DNA of 64,000 nucleotides from Pseudoduganella ginsengisoli (GTDB taxonomy: Bacteria > Pseudomonadota > Gammaproteobacteria > Burkholderiales > Burkholderiaceae_D). Under the pieces are notes generated by a model. The model saw nothing but the letters and a program-made list of their open reading frames with translations. It was not told where the DNA came from and made no database searches. This document shows positions 17,249 to 26,481 of this stretch, piece by piece. The position numbers and the translations under genes are program-made. The stretch is from NCBI RefSeq assembly GCF_009720865.1, contig NZ_WNLA01000001.1, positions 806,001 to 870,000 on the forward strand, given 5' to 3'. Position 1 is the stretch's first letter; the number at the start of each line of letters is the position of its first letter.

Positions 17249-18760
17249 GTGAGCAACGGTCCCGCCCTTCATGACAGCCAGTCCGACTGGCAGGCGGACC
17301 ACCACGACGGCAGCGAGGAAATCCAGCATTCGCTGTTTGGCGAAATCCTCGACTGGATGCTGGCGCCCTTGCTGCTGCTGTGGCCCATGAGTATCGCCAT
17401 CACGTACCTGGTGGCGAAGTCCATCGCCAATCAGCCGTTCGACCACGCGCTGGAAGACAGCGTCACGGTATTGGCCCAGCAAATCCGCGAAGTCGATGGC
17501 CGCATCGTACCCCGCACCGGCGGTTCCGCCCGCGACTTGCTGCGGGCCGACGACGTCGACACCGTGTATTACCAGATCGTCGCGCCCAATGGCGAAGTGC
17601 AGGATGGCGACCGCGAACTGGCGCAGCCGCCCGAAGATGACCGCGACCGCCCGGGCGCCGTGCACTTCAGGAACAGCAATATGCACGGCACGCCGGTGCG
17701 CGTCGCGTATTCGTTTGTCGTGCTGGAAGACCGGGGCGCGGAAGAAACCCGGCTGGCGCTGGTGCAGGTGGCGGAAACGCTGGAAAAACGCGCCAAGCTG
17801 GCCAATGAAATCATCAAGGGCGTGATCCTGCCGCAATTCATCGTGCTGCCCATCGTGCTGGCGCTGGTGTGGTTTGCGCTGTCGCGGGGCTTGTCGCCGC
17901 TGGCGCAATTGCAGGAACGCATACGCGCCCGCAACCCGGATGATTTGAGCCCCATCGATGCCCGCCAGGTGCCGGAAGAAATCACGCCGCTGGTGCGTTC
18001 GCTGAACGACATGCTGGAGCGGCTGTCGCTGTCGATCGACATGCAAAAGCGCTTTATTGCCGATGCGGCGCACCAGATGAAAACCCCGCTGGCCGGCATG
18101 CGCATGCAGTCGGAACTGGCGCTGCGCCAGACCGACCAGGGGGAGATCCACCGTTCGCTGGAACAGCTGGCGAAAAGTTCGGAAGCAGCGACGCGCCTCG
18201 TCAACCAGTTGCTGGCGCTGGCGCGCGCGGAAAACCAGCCGCAGGCGGGCGCCTCGCTGCTGCCGCTGGATCTGCCGGAACTGGCCCGCAGCGCCGTGCG
18301 CGACTGGGTGCCCGCCTCATTCAACCACCGTATCGACCTGGGCTACGAAGGGCCGGACGATGGACTGCTCATTGCCGGCAACCCCACCATGCTGCGGGAA
18401 ATGCTGTCCAACCTGATCGACAATGCGCTGCGCTATACGCCACAGGGCGGCGCCGTCACGGTACGCGTCAAAGGCGCTGGCGGCATGGCCGTGGTGGAAG
18501 TGGAAGACACGGGGCCCGGCATTCCGGAAGCAGAACGGGGCCACGTGTTTGAACGCTTTTACCGGATCCTGGGCAGCACGGCGGAAGGCTCCGGCCTGGG
18601 CCTGGCCATCGTGCGCGAAATCGCGCAGCAGCATGACGCCACGGTGGAACTCACGTCCAATCCCCGCAGCACGGCGCCAAAGATGCCGGGATGCCTGTTC
18701 CGCCTGACCTTCCCTATTTACATGCCGCCGGCTCCTCCCGAGCCAAATGATGATGAATAA
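17249..18760 (+). CDS. Sensor histidine kinase (TctE-like)
   Basis: A 503-residue inner-membrane kinase. TM1 is at about residues 36-58 and TM2 at about 190-212, enclosing a sensor domain of roughly 130 residues (2CSK_N-like). HAMP, HisKA with phospho-acceptor His275 (DAAHQMKTPLAG) and HATPase (NLIDNALRYTP, DTGPGIP, GSGLGLAIV) follow. The start is GTG at 17249, 8 bases after the regulator stop. The 3' end overlaps the DUF4212 gene by 14 bases. TctDE-type systems sense carboxylates, so the signal may be the symporter substrate; this is inference. Confidence 0.9.
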   Translation: MSNGPALHDSQSDWQADHHDGSEEIQHSLFGEILDWMLAPLLLLWPMSIAITYLVAKSIANQPFDHALEDSVTVLAQQIREVDGRIVPRTGGSARDLLRADDVDTVYYQIVAPNGEVQDGDRELAQPPEDDRDRPGAVHFRNSNMHGTPVRVAYSFVVLEDRGAEETRLALVQVAETLEKRAKLANEIIKGVILPQFIVLPIVLALVWFALSRGLSPLAQLQERIRARNPDDLSPIDARQVPEEITPLVRSLNDMLERLSLSIDMQKRFIADAAHQMKTPLAGMRMQSELALRQTDQGEIHRSLEQLAKSSEAATRLVNQLLALARAENQPQAGASLLPLDLPELARSAVRDWVPASFNHRIDLGYEGPDDGLLIAGNPTMLREMLSNLIDNALRYTPQGGAVTVRVKGAGGMAVVEVEDTGPGIPEAERGHVFERFYRILGSTAEGSGLGLAIVREIAQQHDATVELTSNPRSTAPKMPGCLFRLTFPIYMPPAPPEPNDDE

Positions 18761-19028
18761 CGAACTGCTGCGCCAGCTGCGCAATGAACACTGGAGAAAA
18801 ACCCGGCAGATTACCGCCGTGCTGTTGCTGCTGTGGGCCGCCACGATCTTTGGCGCGGTCTTCTTTGCCCGTGAAATGAGCGGCATGACGCTGTTTGGCT
18901 GGCCCCTGTCGTTTTACCTGGCCGCGCAGGGCGCGCTGCTGGTCTTCCTCGCCATCATCGGCGGTTACGCGTGGCGCATGCGCGCACTGGACCAGCGCTA
19001 CCGCGCCATCGCGCGATCGACGCGATGA
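18747..19028 (+). CDS. DUF4212 small subunit of a sodium/solute symporter
   Basis: A 93-residue membrane protein with two hydrophobic helices (ITAVLLLLWAATIFGAVFFA and SFYLAAQGALLVFLAIIGGYAW) and the family opening LLRQLRNEHWRKTRQI. DUF4212 proteins are found next to SSS-family symporters as a presumed small subunit. Three successive ATGs at 18747-18755 could each be the start. It overlaps the kinase by 14 bases and the symporter by an ATGA, so the three are tightly coupled. Confidence 0.85.
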   Translation: MMMNNELLRQLRNEHWRKTRQITAVLLLLWAATIFGAVFFAREMSGMTLFGWPLSFYLAAQGALLVFLAIIGGYAWRMRALDQRYRAIARSTR

Positions 19029-21064
19029 AGCGCACTTTCTTCCAGCGCCTGTCGCGCTACTACCTGCTATTTACGGGCGGCTTCGCCTGCTTTTTGCTGG
19101 CGCTGGCCATGCTGGAAAAAGAAGGCATGCCGCGCGTGTGGATCGGCTATTTATTCATGCTGGCCACTATCACCCTGTATGCATTCATCGGGCTGGTCAG
19201 CCGCACATCGAATGTGGCGGAATATTACGTGGCGGGGCGGCGGGTCCCGGCCCTGTTCAACGGCATGGCGACGGCGGCCGACTGGATTTCCGCCGCCAGC
19301 TTCATCAGCCTGGCCGGCACGCTGTATTTGCACGGCTTCGACGGCCTTGCTTACATCATGGGCTGGACCGGCGGCTATTGCCTGGTGGCGCTGCTGATCG
19401 CGCCCTACCTGCGCAAGTTCAGCCAGTACACGATTCCCGATTTCCTCGCTGCCCGCTATGGCGGACCACATCACGGCCGCATCGTGCGCATGATGGCGGT
19501 GGCCGCCACCATCATCGTGTCGTTCACGTATGTGGTGGCGCAAATTTACGCGGTGGGATTGATTGCCTCGCGCTTCACAGGCGTGGATTTTTCCGTCGGT
19601 ATTTTCCTCGGGCTGGCCAGTATCCTCGTCTGCTCGTTCCTGGGCGGCATGCGCGCCATCACGTGGACGCAAGTGGCGCAATACATCATCATCCTGGTCG
19701 CGTTTTTAATGCCCGCGATCTGGCTGTCGGCCAAGCATGGCGGCAATCCCGTGCCGCAAGTAGCTTATGGCAAGTTGCTGCCGCAATTGACGGCCCGCGA
19801 ACAGGCGCTGCGAAACGATCCGAAGGAGCAGGAAGTGCGCCGCATTTTCCTGCAGCGCGCCGCCGAATACCGGGAAAAAGTCGAAGGCTTGCCCAGCACG
19901 TGGGATGCGGGCCGTTTCGAAGCGCAGCGCCAGCTTGATACCGTCAAGCAGCGCAATGGCACCTTGCTGGAAATCCGCCTGGCGGAAAAAGCCCTGCTGG
20001 CCTATCCAAAAACCGTGGAAGAAGCACAGGAAGCGTGGGATTCCGCGCGCCGCTATTACGAACAGCGGGCGATCCCGCCTGCGCCGCATGCGGAACCGTT
20101 CGCCGCGCCGGCAAAACAGGCTTCCGACGTCAAACGCAATAACTTCCTCGCGCTGGTGTTTTGCCTGATGGTGGGCACGGCGGCACTGCCGCACATTTTG
20201 ATGCGCGCTTATACGACGCCGTCCGTGCATGAAACGCGGGTGTCCGTGTTCTGGACGCTGTTCTTTATCCTGCTGATTTATCTGACCATCCCCGCGCTGG
20301 CCGTGATGGTCAAATATGACGTGTACACAGCCATGGTGGGCAGCAAATTTTCGCAGTTGCCCACGTGGGTGTCGTACTGGGCCAATGTGGACCGCGTACA
20401 CCCGCTGATCAATATTTCCGATGTCAACCGCGACGGCATCGTGCAGCTGGCGGAAATTGCATTCGATGGCGACGTGCTGGTGTTGGCTACGCCGGAAATC
20501 GCCGGCTTGCCGTATGTGATTTCCGGGCTGGTGGCGGCCGGTGGCCTGGCGGCGGCGCTGTCCACGGCGGACGGCTTGCTGCTGGCGATTTCCAATGCGC
20601 TGTCGCACGACATTTATTACCAGACCGTCGATCCGCACGCCTCCACGCAAAAGCGCGTGACGATTTCCAAGCTGCTGTTGCTGGCCGTGGCCTTCATTGC
20701 CGCCTATGCCGCATCGACCAAACCCGCTGATATCTTGTCGCTGGTGTCGGCAGCCTTTTCGCTGGCCGGCTCCACGCTGTTCCCCGCGCTGGTACTGGGC
20801 GTGTTCTGGAAGCGGGCCACGCGCCAGGGCGCCGTGGCCGGCATGGCCGTGGGCTTCCTCGTCTGCGTGTATTACATGCTGCATACCAATCCCATCCTGG
20901 GCGGCAGCGCAGCCGGGCAATGGTTCCAGATTGCCCCTGTCTCCGCAGGGATATTCGGCGTGCCGGCCGGCGTACTGGCCATGGCCGTCGTCAGCTGGCT
21001 GACGCCGCCGCCGGGCAAGGACGTGCTGGCGCTGATTGAACATATCCGGACGCCGGAAGCTTAA
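19025..21064 (+). CDS. Sodium:solute symporter, VC_2705 family
   Basis: A 679-residue SSS-family transporter of the acetate/monocarboxylate-type VC_2705 group, with about 13 membrane helices. Key segments are VAEYYVAGRRVPALFNGMATAADWISAASFISLAG, FGG-like sodium region YTIPDFLAARYGG, and LPHILMRAYTTPS. A charged cytoplasmic-looking insert lies at about residues 240-370. Residues 466-477 (DVNRDGIVQLAE) match an EF-hand-type calcium loop, a trait I recall in this family. The start is ATG 19025, in an ATGA overlap with DUF4212; the longer frame reads through DUF4212. Substrate is not determinable by eye. Confidence 0.87.
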   Translation: MKRTFFQRLSRYYLLFTGGFACFLLALAMLEKEGMPRVWIGYLFMLATITLYAFIGLVSRTSNVAEYYVAGRRVPALFNGMATAADWISAASFISLAGTLYLHGFDGLAYIMGWTGGYCLVALLIAPYLRKFSQYTIPDFLAARYGGPHHGRIVRMMAVAATIIVSFTYVVAQIYAVGLIASRFTGVDFSVGIFLGLASILVCSFLGGMRAITWTQVAQYIIILVAFLMPAIWLSAKHGGNPVPQVAYGKLLPQLTAREQALRNDPKEQEVRRIFLQRAAEYREKVEGLPSTWDAGRFEAQRQLDTVKQRNGTLLEIRLAEKALLAYPKTVEEAQEAWDSARRYYEQRAIPPAPHAEPFAAPAKQASDVKRNNFLALVFCLMVGTAALPHILMRAYTTPSVHETRVSVFWTLFFILLIYLTIPALAVMVKYDVYTAMVGSKFSQLPTWVSYWANVDRVHPLINISDVNRDGIVQLAEIAFDGDVLVLATPEIAGLPYVISGLVAAGGLAAALSTADGLLLAISNALSHDIYYQTVDPHASTQKRVTISKLLLLAVAFIAAYAASTKPADILSLVSAAFSLAGSTLFPALVLGVFWKRATRQGAVAGMAVGFLVCVYYMLHTNPILGGSAAGQWFQIAPVSAGIFGVPAGVLAMAVVSWLTPPPGKDVLALIEHIRTPEA

Positions 21065-21145
21065 CCGAGAAGATTATCAAATGGGCTAGCCAAAATGACA
21101 GCGCGATGTTAATCTAGAGAAATTATTTTCTTTATAACTTTCGCC

Positions 21146-23182
21146 GTGCTGTTCCCATCCCGCCGTTTATGCGCGCTAGCCGTTGCCGCCGCATTGTCCG
21201 TTGCCCTCCCCTGCCATGCCGCCGGCGCCACACGGATACCTGCTGCGGATTTCTTTAATAATCCAGACTTCAGCGGCGCCAAGCTGTCGCCCAGCGGCCG
21301 CTACCTGGCGGCCAAGCGCGTGGCGCAAAATGGCCGCGAGCAGCTTGCCGTGGTGGACCTGGTCAACACGACCGCGGCATCGGTCGCTATTTTCAAGGAC
21401 GCGGACGTCGGCAACTTTGCGTGGATCAGCGACGAGCGCCTGCTGTTCGACACGACTGACAAGCAAATCGGCCAGCGCGAACTGCGCTATGGTCCCGGCC
21501 TGTATGCGGTGAACCGCGACGGGCAGTCTTTCCGCCAGCTGGCGCGGCACAACAATCCATTTTTCCGCTTTGGCGACGACGTGAAAGATTTGCTGCCCTG
21601 GCACACCTTCATGCTGGACCAGGATGGCGCCCAGGATTCCGAACAGGTGTATGTTGAGAACATCAACGTCAACGCGCCCGGCGATTATGACCATGTTGAG
21701 TTGCTGAAGCTGAACACACGCACGTTGCGCCACACCACTGTCGAAGGCCCTGGCGACACGCGTGGCTGGCTGCTGGACGCTCAAGGCGAGCCCCGGATTG
21801 CCCTCACGATTGAAGGCAACCAGCAGGTATTGCATTACCGCGAGCCGAAAGATGGTAAGTGGCGCAAGGTGGCTAGCGCCGACATTTTCAAAGGCGGCCA
21901 AGGCTATTACGAACCATTGGCCTTTGGCAGCGACGGTACGCTGTATGTCCGCACCAGCACCAGCGAAGACAAAGGCGTTGCGGCCGTCCATACAATGAAC
22001 CTGGAAACTGGCGTCATCAGCCAGAAGCCGCTGGTGAGGCTGGATGGCTATGATTTCAAAGGCAAGCTGATATTCAGCCAGGGGAAATTGCTGGGCGTGC
22101 GCTTCGTTGCCGATGGCGAAGGGACGCAATGGTTCGATGCCGGCATGCAGGCGATACAGCAGGAAATCGACGCCAAGCTGCCCCGCACGGCCAATGTCGT
22201 GACGCCGCCCGTGCGCGCGGAAACCCCATACCTGCTGGTGGAGGCGTATTCCGACCGCCAGCCGCGCGCGTACTTCATCTATGACAAAGACAAAAAGACG
22301 CTGAACCTGGCAGGCCACTCGCATCCGAACATCAAGCCGTCGCAAATGGGCGCGCAAGACTTGCAGTACTATGCGGCGCGCGACGGCATGCGGATCCCTG
22401 TCTGGCTGACCAAACCTGCCGGCGCCGATAAAAACCTGCCAATGGTCGTGCTGGTGCATGGCGGCCCGTACGCCCGCGGCAGCCAGTGGGGCTGGCACCC
22501 GGAAAGCCAATTCCTTGCCTCGCGCGGCTATGCGGTACTGGAACCGGAATTCCGCGGCAGCGAAGGCTATGGCTACCAGCACTTCCGCGCAGGCTGGAAG
22601 CAATGGGGCCTGAAAATGCAGGATGACATTGCCGATGGCGTCAAATGGGCCATTGCGCAAGGCATCGCCGATCCGAAACGCATCTGCATCGCGGGCGCCA
22701 GCTATGGCGGCTATGCTGCCATGATGGGCCTCGTCAATGATCCGGGCCTGTTCCAGTGCGGCGTCAATTGGGTCGGCGTCACCGACATCAACCTGATGTT
22801 TACCGGCCACTGGCGCTTCACGTCCGATTTTTCACCGCTGTGGAAGAAATACGGCATGCCGGAACTGGTGGGCGATCCTGTCACGGATGCCGAGCAATTC
22901 AAAGCCACGTCGCCGCTACAGCAGGCGGCGCGCATCTCACAACCGCTGTTGCTGGCCTATGGCGGCGCAGACATGCGCGTCCCCATCATCCACGGCACGA
23001 AATTCCGCGATGCCGTCAGCGCCGCCAACAAGCAGGTGGAATGGATCGAATACAGCGAAGAAGGCCACGGCTGGGCCTTGCCGAAAAACCGCATTGATTT
23101 CTGGACCCGCGTCGAGAAATTCCTCGACAAGCATATCGGCGGCGCTGCCGCATCTTCCGCCACTACAACGCAATCTCAATAA
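21146..23182 (+). CDS. Secreted S9 family (prolyl oligopeptidase-type) peptidase, copy 1
   Basis: A 678-residue peptidase with a signal peptide (RRLCALAVAAALSVALPCHAAG), a beta-propeller-like N-terminal half and a C-terminal S9 hydrolase. The nucleophile is in AGASYGGYAAM, the Asp in GGADMRVP and the His in EEGHGWALP. The oxyanion region is VLVHGGPYARG. The start is GTG at 21146; no in-frame ATG precedes the signal peptide. The next gene, a close paralog, begins 8 bases after its stop. Periplasmic or extracellular peptide trimming is the likely role. The preceding 81 bases are the only room for a promoter. Confidence 0.87.
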   Translation: MLFPSRRLCALAVAAALSVALPCHAAGATRIPAADFFNNPDFSGAKLSPSGRYLAAKRVAQNGREQLAVVDLVNTTAASVAIFKDADVGNFAWISDERLLFDTTDKQIGQRELRYGPGLYAVNRDGQSFRQLARHNNPFFRFGDDVKDLLPWHTFMLDQDGAQDSEQVYVENINVNAPGDYDHVELLKLNTRTLRHTTVEGPGDTRGWLLDAQGEPRIALTIEGNQQVLHYREPKDGKWRKVASADIFKGGQGYYEPLAFGSDGTLYVRTSTSEDKGVAAVHTMNLETGVISQKPLVRLDGYDFKGKLIFSQGKLLGVRFVADGEGTQWFDAGMQAIQQEIDAKLPRTANVVTPPVRAETPYLLVEAYSDRQPRAYFIYDKDKKTLNLAGHSHPNIKPSQMGAQDLQYYAARDGMRIPVWLTKPAGADKNLPMVVLVHGGPYARGSQWGWHPESQFLASRGYAVLEPEFRGSEGYGYQHFRAGWKQWGLKMQDDIADGVKWAIAQGIADPKRICIAGASYGGYAAMMGLVNDPGLFQCGVNWVGVTDINLMFTGHWRFTSDFSPLWKKYGMPELVGDPVTDAEQFKATSPLQQAARISQPLLLAYGGADMRVPIIHGTKFRDAVSAANKQVEWIEYSEEGHGWALPKNRIDFWTRVEKFLDKHIGGAAASSATTTQSQ

Positions 23183-23190
23183 GACGCACC

Positions 23191-25221
23191 ATGAAACATC
23201 TCGCTATGCGGCACATTGCCGCCCTGATGCTCGCCCTGCCGCTGGCTGCCAACGCAACCACGCCCGCCACGGCGCCTGCCGCTGCAGCGCAGGCGCTGCC
23301 GTCACTGGCAGACTTTTTCAACAACCCGGAATTCAGCGGCGCAAAAATATCGCCCAGCGGACGGTATCTGGCCGCCAAGCTGGCCGCCCCCAACGGGCGT
23401 GAGCGGCTGGCGGTGGTGGACTTGAACACCAATTCCGTCAAGTCGGTCGCGTATTTCACCGACGCCGACGTTGGCAGCTTCAGATGGGTCAATGACGAAC
23501 GGCTGCTGTTCGACACGACGGATAAACAGCTGGGCGAGGGCGACCGCCGCTTTGGCGCCGGCTTGTATGCCGTGAACCGCGATGGGGAAAAATTCCGCCA
23601 GCTGGCCAATCGCACCTGGCAAAACTTCGAAACCGGTACCCATATCAAGAGCAACTTGCTGCCCTGGTACACGTACATGATGGGCCAGCGGGGCGCGCAA
23701 GACTCCGAATATGTCTACGTCAACCGCAGTGTTTACAATGGTCCTGGCGACTGGGGGGCAACCGATCTGCTGCGCCTGAACACGCTGACAGGCCATCACA
23801 CCGCGATCCAGCGTCCGCCCGATACCACCGGCTGGCTGCTGGATGAAAAAGGCGAGCCACGCATCGCCACGACCGCCAGCAAAGGCAAAAGCGCCATCCA
23901 CTTGCGTGACCCCAAGACTGGCGAATGGCGCATGCTGGTGGATTTTGCGACCTACACGGGCGGCAAAAACGCTTTCATGCCGCTGGCATTCGGCCCGGAC
24001 GGCGTGTTTTACGTGGTGGCCCATGCGGGCCGCGACAAGGCAGCCGTCTTCAAACTGGATTTGGAAACTGCCAAACTCAGTGACAAACCCGTGGTGGAAC
24101 TGGCTGGCTACGACTTCACGGGCCACCTCATCTTCAGCAACAGCAAGCTGCTGGGCGTGCGCTACACAACCGATGCCCAGGGTACGATGTGGTTCGACGA
24201 CACGATGAAAGCCATGCAGGCGGAAATCGATGCCAAGCTGCCCAATACCATCAACCTGGTGACGCCGCCAAGCCACGCAGAAACACCCAATGTGCTGGTG
24301 GAATCGTATTCGGACGTGCAGCCGCGTATCACGCTGGTTTATAACCGCGAAACCAAAACATTGAATCTGGTGGGCCAGACCCGCCCGTCCATCAAACCCG
24401 AGCAAATGGCGCAGCAGGATGCTATCCGCTACAAGGCGCGCGACGGCTTGCAGATTCCTGCCTGGGTCACGACGCCTAAAGGCGAAGGCAAAAACTTGCC
24501 GATGGTAGTGCTGGTGCATGGCGGTCCTTATGTGCGCGGCGGCGAGTGGGGCTGGAGCCCGCAAGCCCAGTTCCTCGCATCGCGCGGCTATGCCGTGCTG
24601 GAGCCGGAGTACCGCGGCAGCACGGGCTTTGGCGACCATCACTTCAAGGCCGGCTGGAAGCAATGGGGCTTGAAAATGCAGGATGACATTGCCGATGGCG
24701 TGAAATGGGCGGTCGATAAAGGCTTGGCCGATCCCAAGCGGATTTGCATCGCGGGCGCCAGTTATGGCGGCTATGCCACCTTGATGGGGTTGGTGAACAA
24801 TCCGGACTTGTTCAAATGCGGCGTCAACTGGGTCGGGGTGACGGATATCAGCCTGATGGCCAATGGCCACTGGAGCTATGTCTCGGATTTGAGCGACATG
24901 TGGAAAGAGTACGGCATTCCCGTTCTGGTGGGCGACCCGGTCAAGGATGCCGAACAGTTGAAGGCCACGTCGCCGCTGCTGCAGGCGGCGCGCATCACGC
25001 AGCCGCTGCTGCTGGCCTATGGCGGCGCGGACAAGCGCGTGCCGCTCTACCACGGCAACAAATTCCGCGATGCCATCGCGCCCTATAACAAGCAAGTGGA
25101 GTGGATCGTGTACGAAGAAGAAGGCCACGGCTGGGCCTTGCCAAAGAACCGCATCGACTTCTGGACCCGCGTCGAGAAATTCCTCGGCAAGCATATCGGC
25201 GCGGAGGCGAAAAAAGAGTAA
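23191..25221 (+). CDS. Secreted S9 family peptidase, copy 2
   Basis: A 676-residue paralog of the preceding gene, collinear throughout (FFNNPEFSGAKISPSGRYLAAKLAAPNGRE in both styles). It has its own signal peptide (MRHIAALMLALPLAANA) and an intact triad: AGASYGGYATL, GGADKRVP, EEGHGWALP. The catalytic domain is much more conserved between the copies than the propeller half. This is a tandem duplication with probable specificity divergence. The phosphofructokinase gene follows after 36 bases. Confidence 0.87.
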   Translation: MKHLAMRHIAALMLALPLAANATTPATAPAAAAQALPSLADFFNNPEFSGAKISPSGRYLAAKLAAPNGRERLAVVDLNTNSVKSVAYFTDADVGSFRWVNDERLLFDTTDKQLGEGDRRFGAGLYAVNRDGEKFRQLANRTWQNFETGTHIKSNLLPWYTYMMGQRGAQDSEYVYVNRSVYNGPGDWGATDLLRLNTLTGHHTAIQRPPDTTGWLLDEKGEPRIATTASKGKSAIHLRDPKTGEWRMLVDFATYTGGKNAFMPLAFGPDGVFYVVAHAGRDKAAVFKLDLETAKLSDKPVVELAGYDFTGHLIFSNSKLLGVRYTTDAQGTMWFDDTMKAMQAEIDAKLPNTINLVTPPSHAETPNVLVESYSDVQPRITLVYNRETKTLNLVGQTRPSIKPEQMAQQDAIRYKARDGLQIPAWVTTPKGEGKNLPMVVLVHGGPYVRGGEWGWSPQAQFLASRGYAVLEPEYRGSTGFGDHHFKAGWKQWGLKMQDDIADGVKWAVDKGLADPKRICIAGASYGGYATLMGLVNNPDLFKCGVNWVGVTDISLMANGHWSYVSDLSDMWKEYGIPVLVGDPVKDAEQLKATSPLLQAARITQPLLLAYGGADKRVPLYHGNKFRDAIAPYNKQVEWIVYEEEGHGWALPKNRIDFWTRVEKFLGKHIGAEAKKE

Positions 25222-25257
25222 CCTGACGGCTGGCCAACTTCGTTGAAGGAGATGTGC

Positions 25258-26472
25258 ATGTCGTCTGGAAAAATTCTGGTGGCGCAGGGAGGCGGTCCGA
25301 CCGCTGTCATCAACCAGTCGCTGGTGGGCGTGGTGCTGGAAGCGCGGCGCCACCGCCACGTGACCCGCGTGTATGGCGCGCTGCACGGCGTGCGCGGGAT
25401 CATCAATGAAGACTTCGTCGACCTGACCCAGGAAACCAGCCATAACCTGGAACTGGTGGCGGCCACGCCCTCCTCCGCGCTGGGTTCCACCCGCGACAAG
25501 CCGGACGAAAAGTATTGCGCGCAAATTTTTGAAGTATTGCGCGCACACGAAATCGAACACTTCTTTTATATCGGCGGCAACGATTCGTCCGACACGGTGC
25601 GCATCGTCAGCCAGCAGGCGCAGGCCGCCGGTTATCCGCTGCGCTGCGTCCACATCCCCAAAACCATCGACAATGATTTGGTCGGCAATGACCATACGCC
25701 GGGCTTCCCGTCCGCCGCCCGTTTTGTCGCCCAGGCATTCGCGGGCGCCAACCTCGATAACGCATCGCTGCCGGGCGTCTACGTCGGTGTCGTCATGGGC
25801 CGCCACGCGGGCTTTTTAACGGCGGCTTCCGCGCTGGGCAAGAAATTCCCCGACGATGGCCCGCACTTGATTTATATGCCGGAGCGGGTCTTTGAACTGG
25901 AGCGTTTCCTGGCCGACGTGAAAGCCATGTATGCCAAACATGGGCGCTGCGTAATCGCCGTCTCGGAAGGTATCCACGATGCCTCCGGCGAGCCGATTGC
26001 CACCTTGCTGGCCAAGGAAGTGGAGCGCGATGCGCATGGCAACGTGCAACTGTCCGGCACGGGGGCGCTGGCGGATTTGCTGTGCGATGAAATCAAGGAC
26101 AAGCTGGGCATCAAGCGCGTGCGCGGCGATACGTTTGGCTATTTGCAGCGCTCTTTTATTGGCTGCGTCTCCGACGTGGACCAGCGCGAAGCGCGCGAGG
26201 TGGGCGAAAAAGCCGTGCAATTTGCCATGTGGGGCGACCGTGATGGCTCCGTCGCCATCAAGCGCACCGGCTATTACTCCGTTGAATATACATTGCTGCC
26301 GCTGGAAACGGTGGCGGGCAAGACCCGCACCATGGACGATGCGTTCATCACGCCGGAAGGGACCGATGTGACGGATGCGTTCCGCCTGTACTTGCGGCCT
26401 TTGCTGGGATCGGGCATGCCGGATGCCTACCGCTTGCGGCCGGCGCCGGTGGCTAAGATCCTCAAGCCCTGA
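25258..26472 (+). CDS. pfp: Pyrophosphate-dependent 6-phosphofructokinase
   Basis: Phosphorylates fructose 6-phosphate with pyrophosphate, reversibly. It is 404 residues from MSSGKILVAQGGGPTAVINQS. The donor-specificity positions read GGNDSSDT (Asp where ATP enzymes have Gly) and PKTIDND (Lys instead of Gly), both signatures of PPi enzymes. MGRHAGFLTAASAL and PERVFELE complete the fold. ATG 25258 has AAGGAG 7-8 bases upstream; two earlier in-frame ATGs are unlikely. Together with pgk, pyk and fba in this window it completes part of a reversible glycolytic route. Confidence 0.88.
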   Translation: MSSGKILVAQGGGPTAVINQSLVGVVLEARRHRHVTRVYGALHGVRGIINEDFVDLTQETSHNLELVAATPSSALGSTRDKPDEKYCAQIFEVLRAHEIEHFFYIGGNDSSDTVRIVSQQAQAAGYPLRCVHIPKTIDNDLVGNDHTPGFPSAARFVAQAFAGANLDNASLPGVYVGVVMGRHAGFLTAASALGKKFPDDGPHLIYMPERVFELERFLADVKAMYAKHGRCVIAVSEGIHDASGEPIATLLAKEVERDAHGNVQLSGTGALADLLCDEIKDKLGIKRVRGDTFGYLQRSFIGCVSDVDQREAREVGEKAVQFAMWGDRDGSVAIKRTGYYSVEYTLLPLETVAGKTRTMDDAFITPEGTDVTDAFRLYLRPLLGSGMPDAYRLRPAPVAKILKP

Positions 26473-26481
26473 ACGGGCAGG

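Noticed and set aside
23302-25806. 834-residue minus-strand frame across the second S9 peptidase and phosphofructokinase
   Set aside because: Same reason: it mirrors two recognised genes, and its composition is that of an antisense translation.
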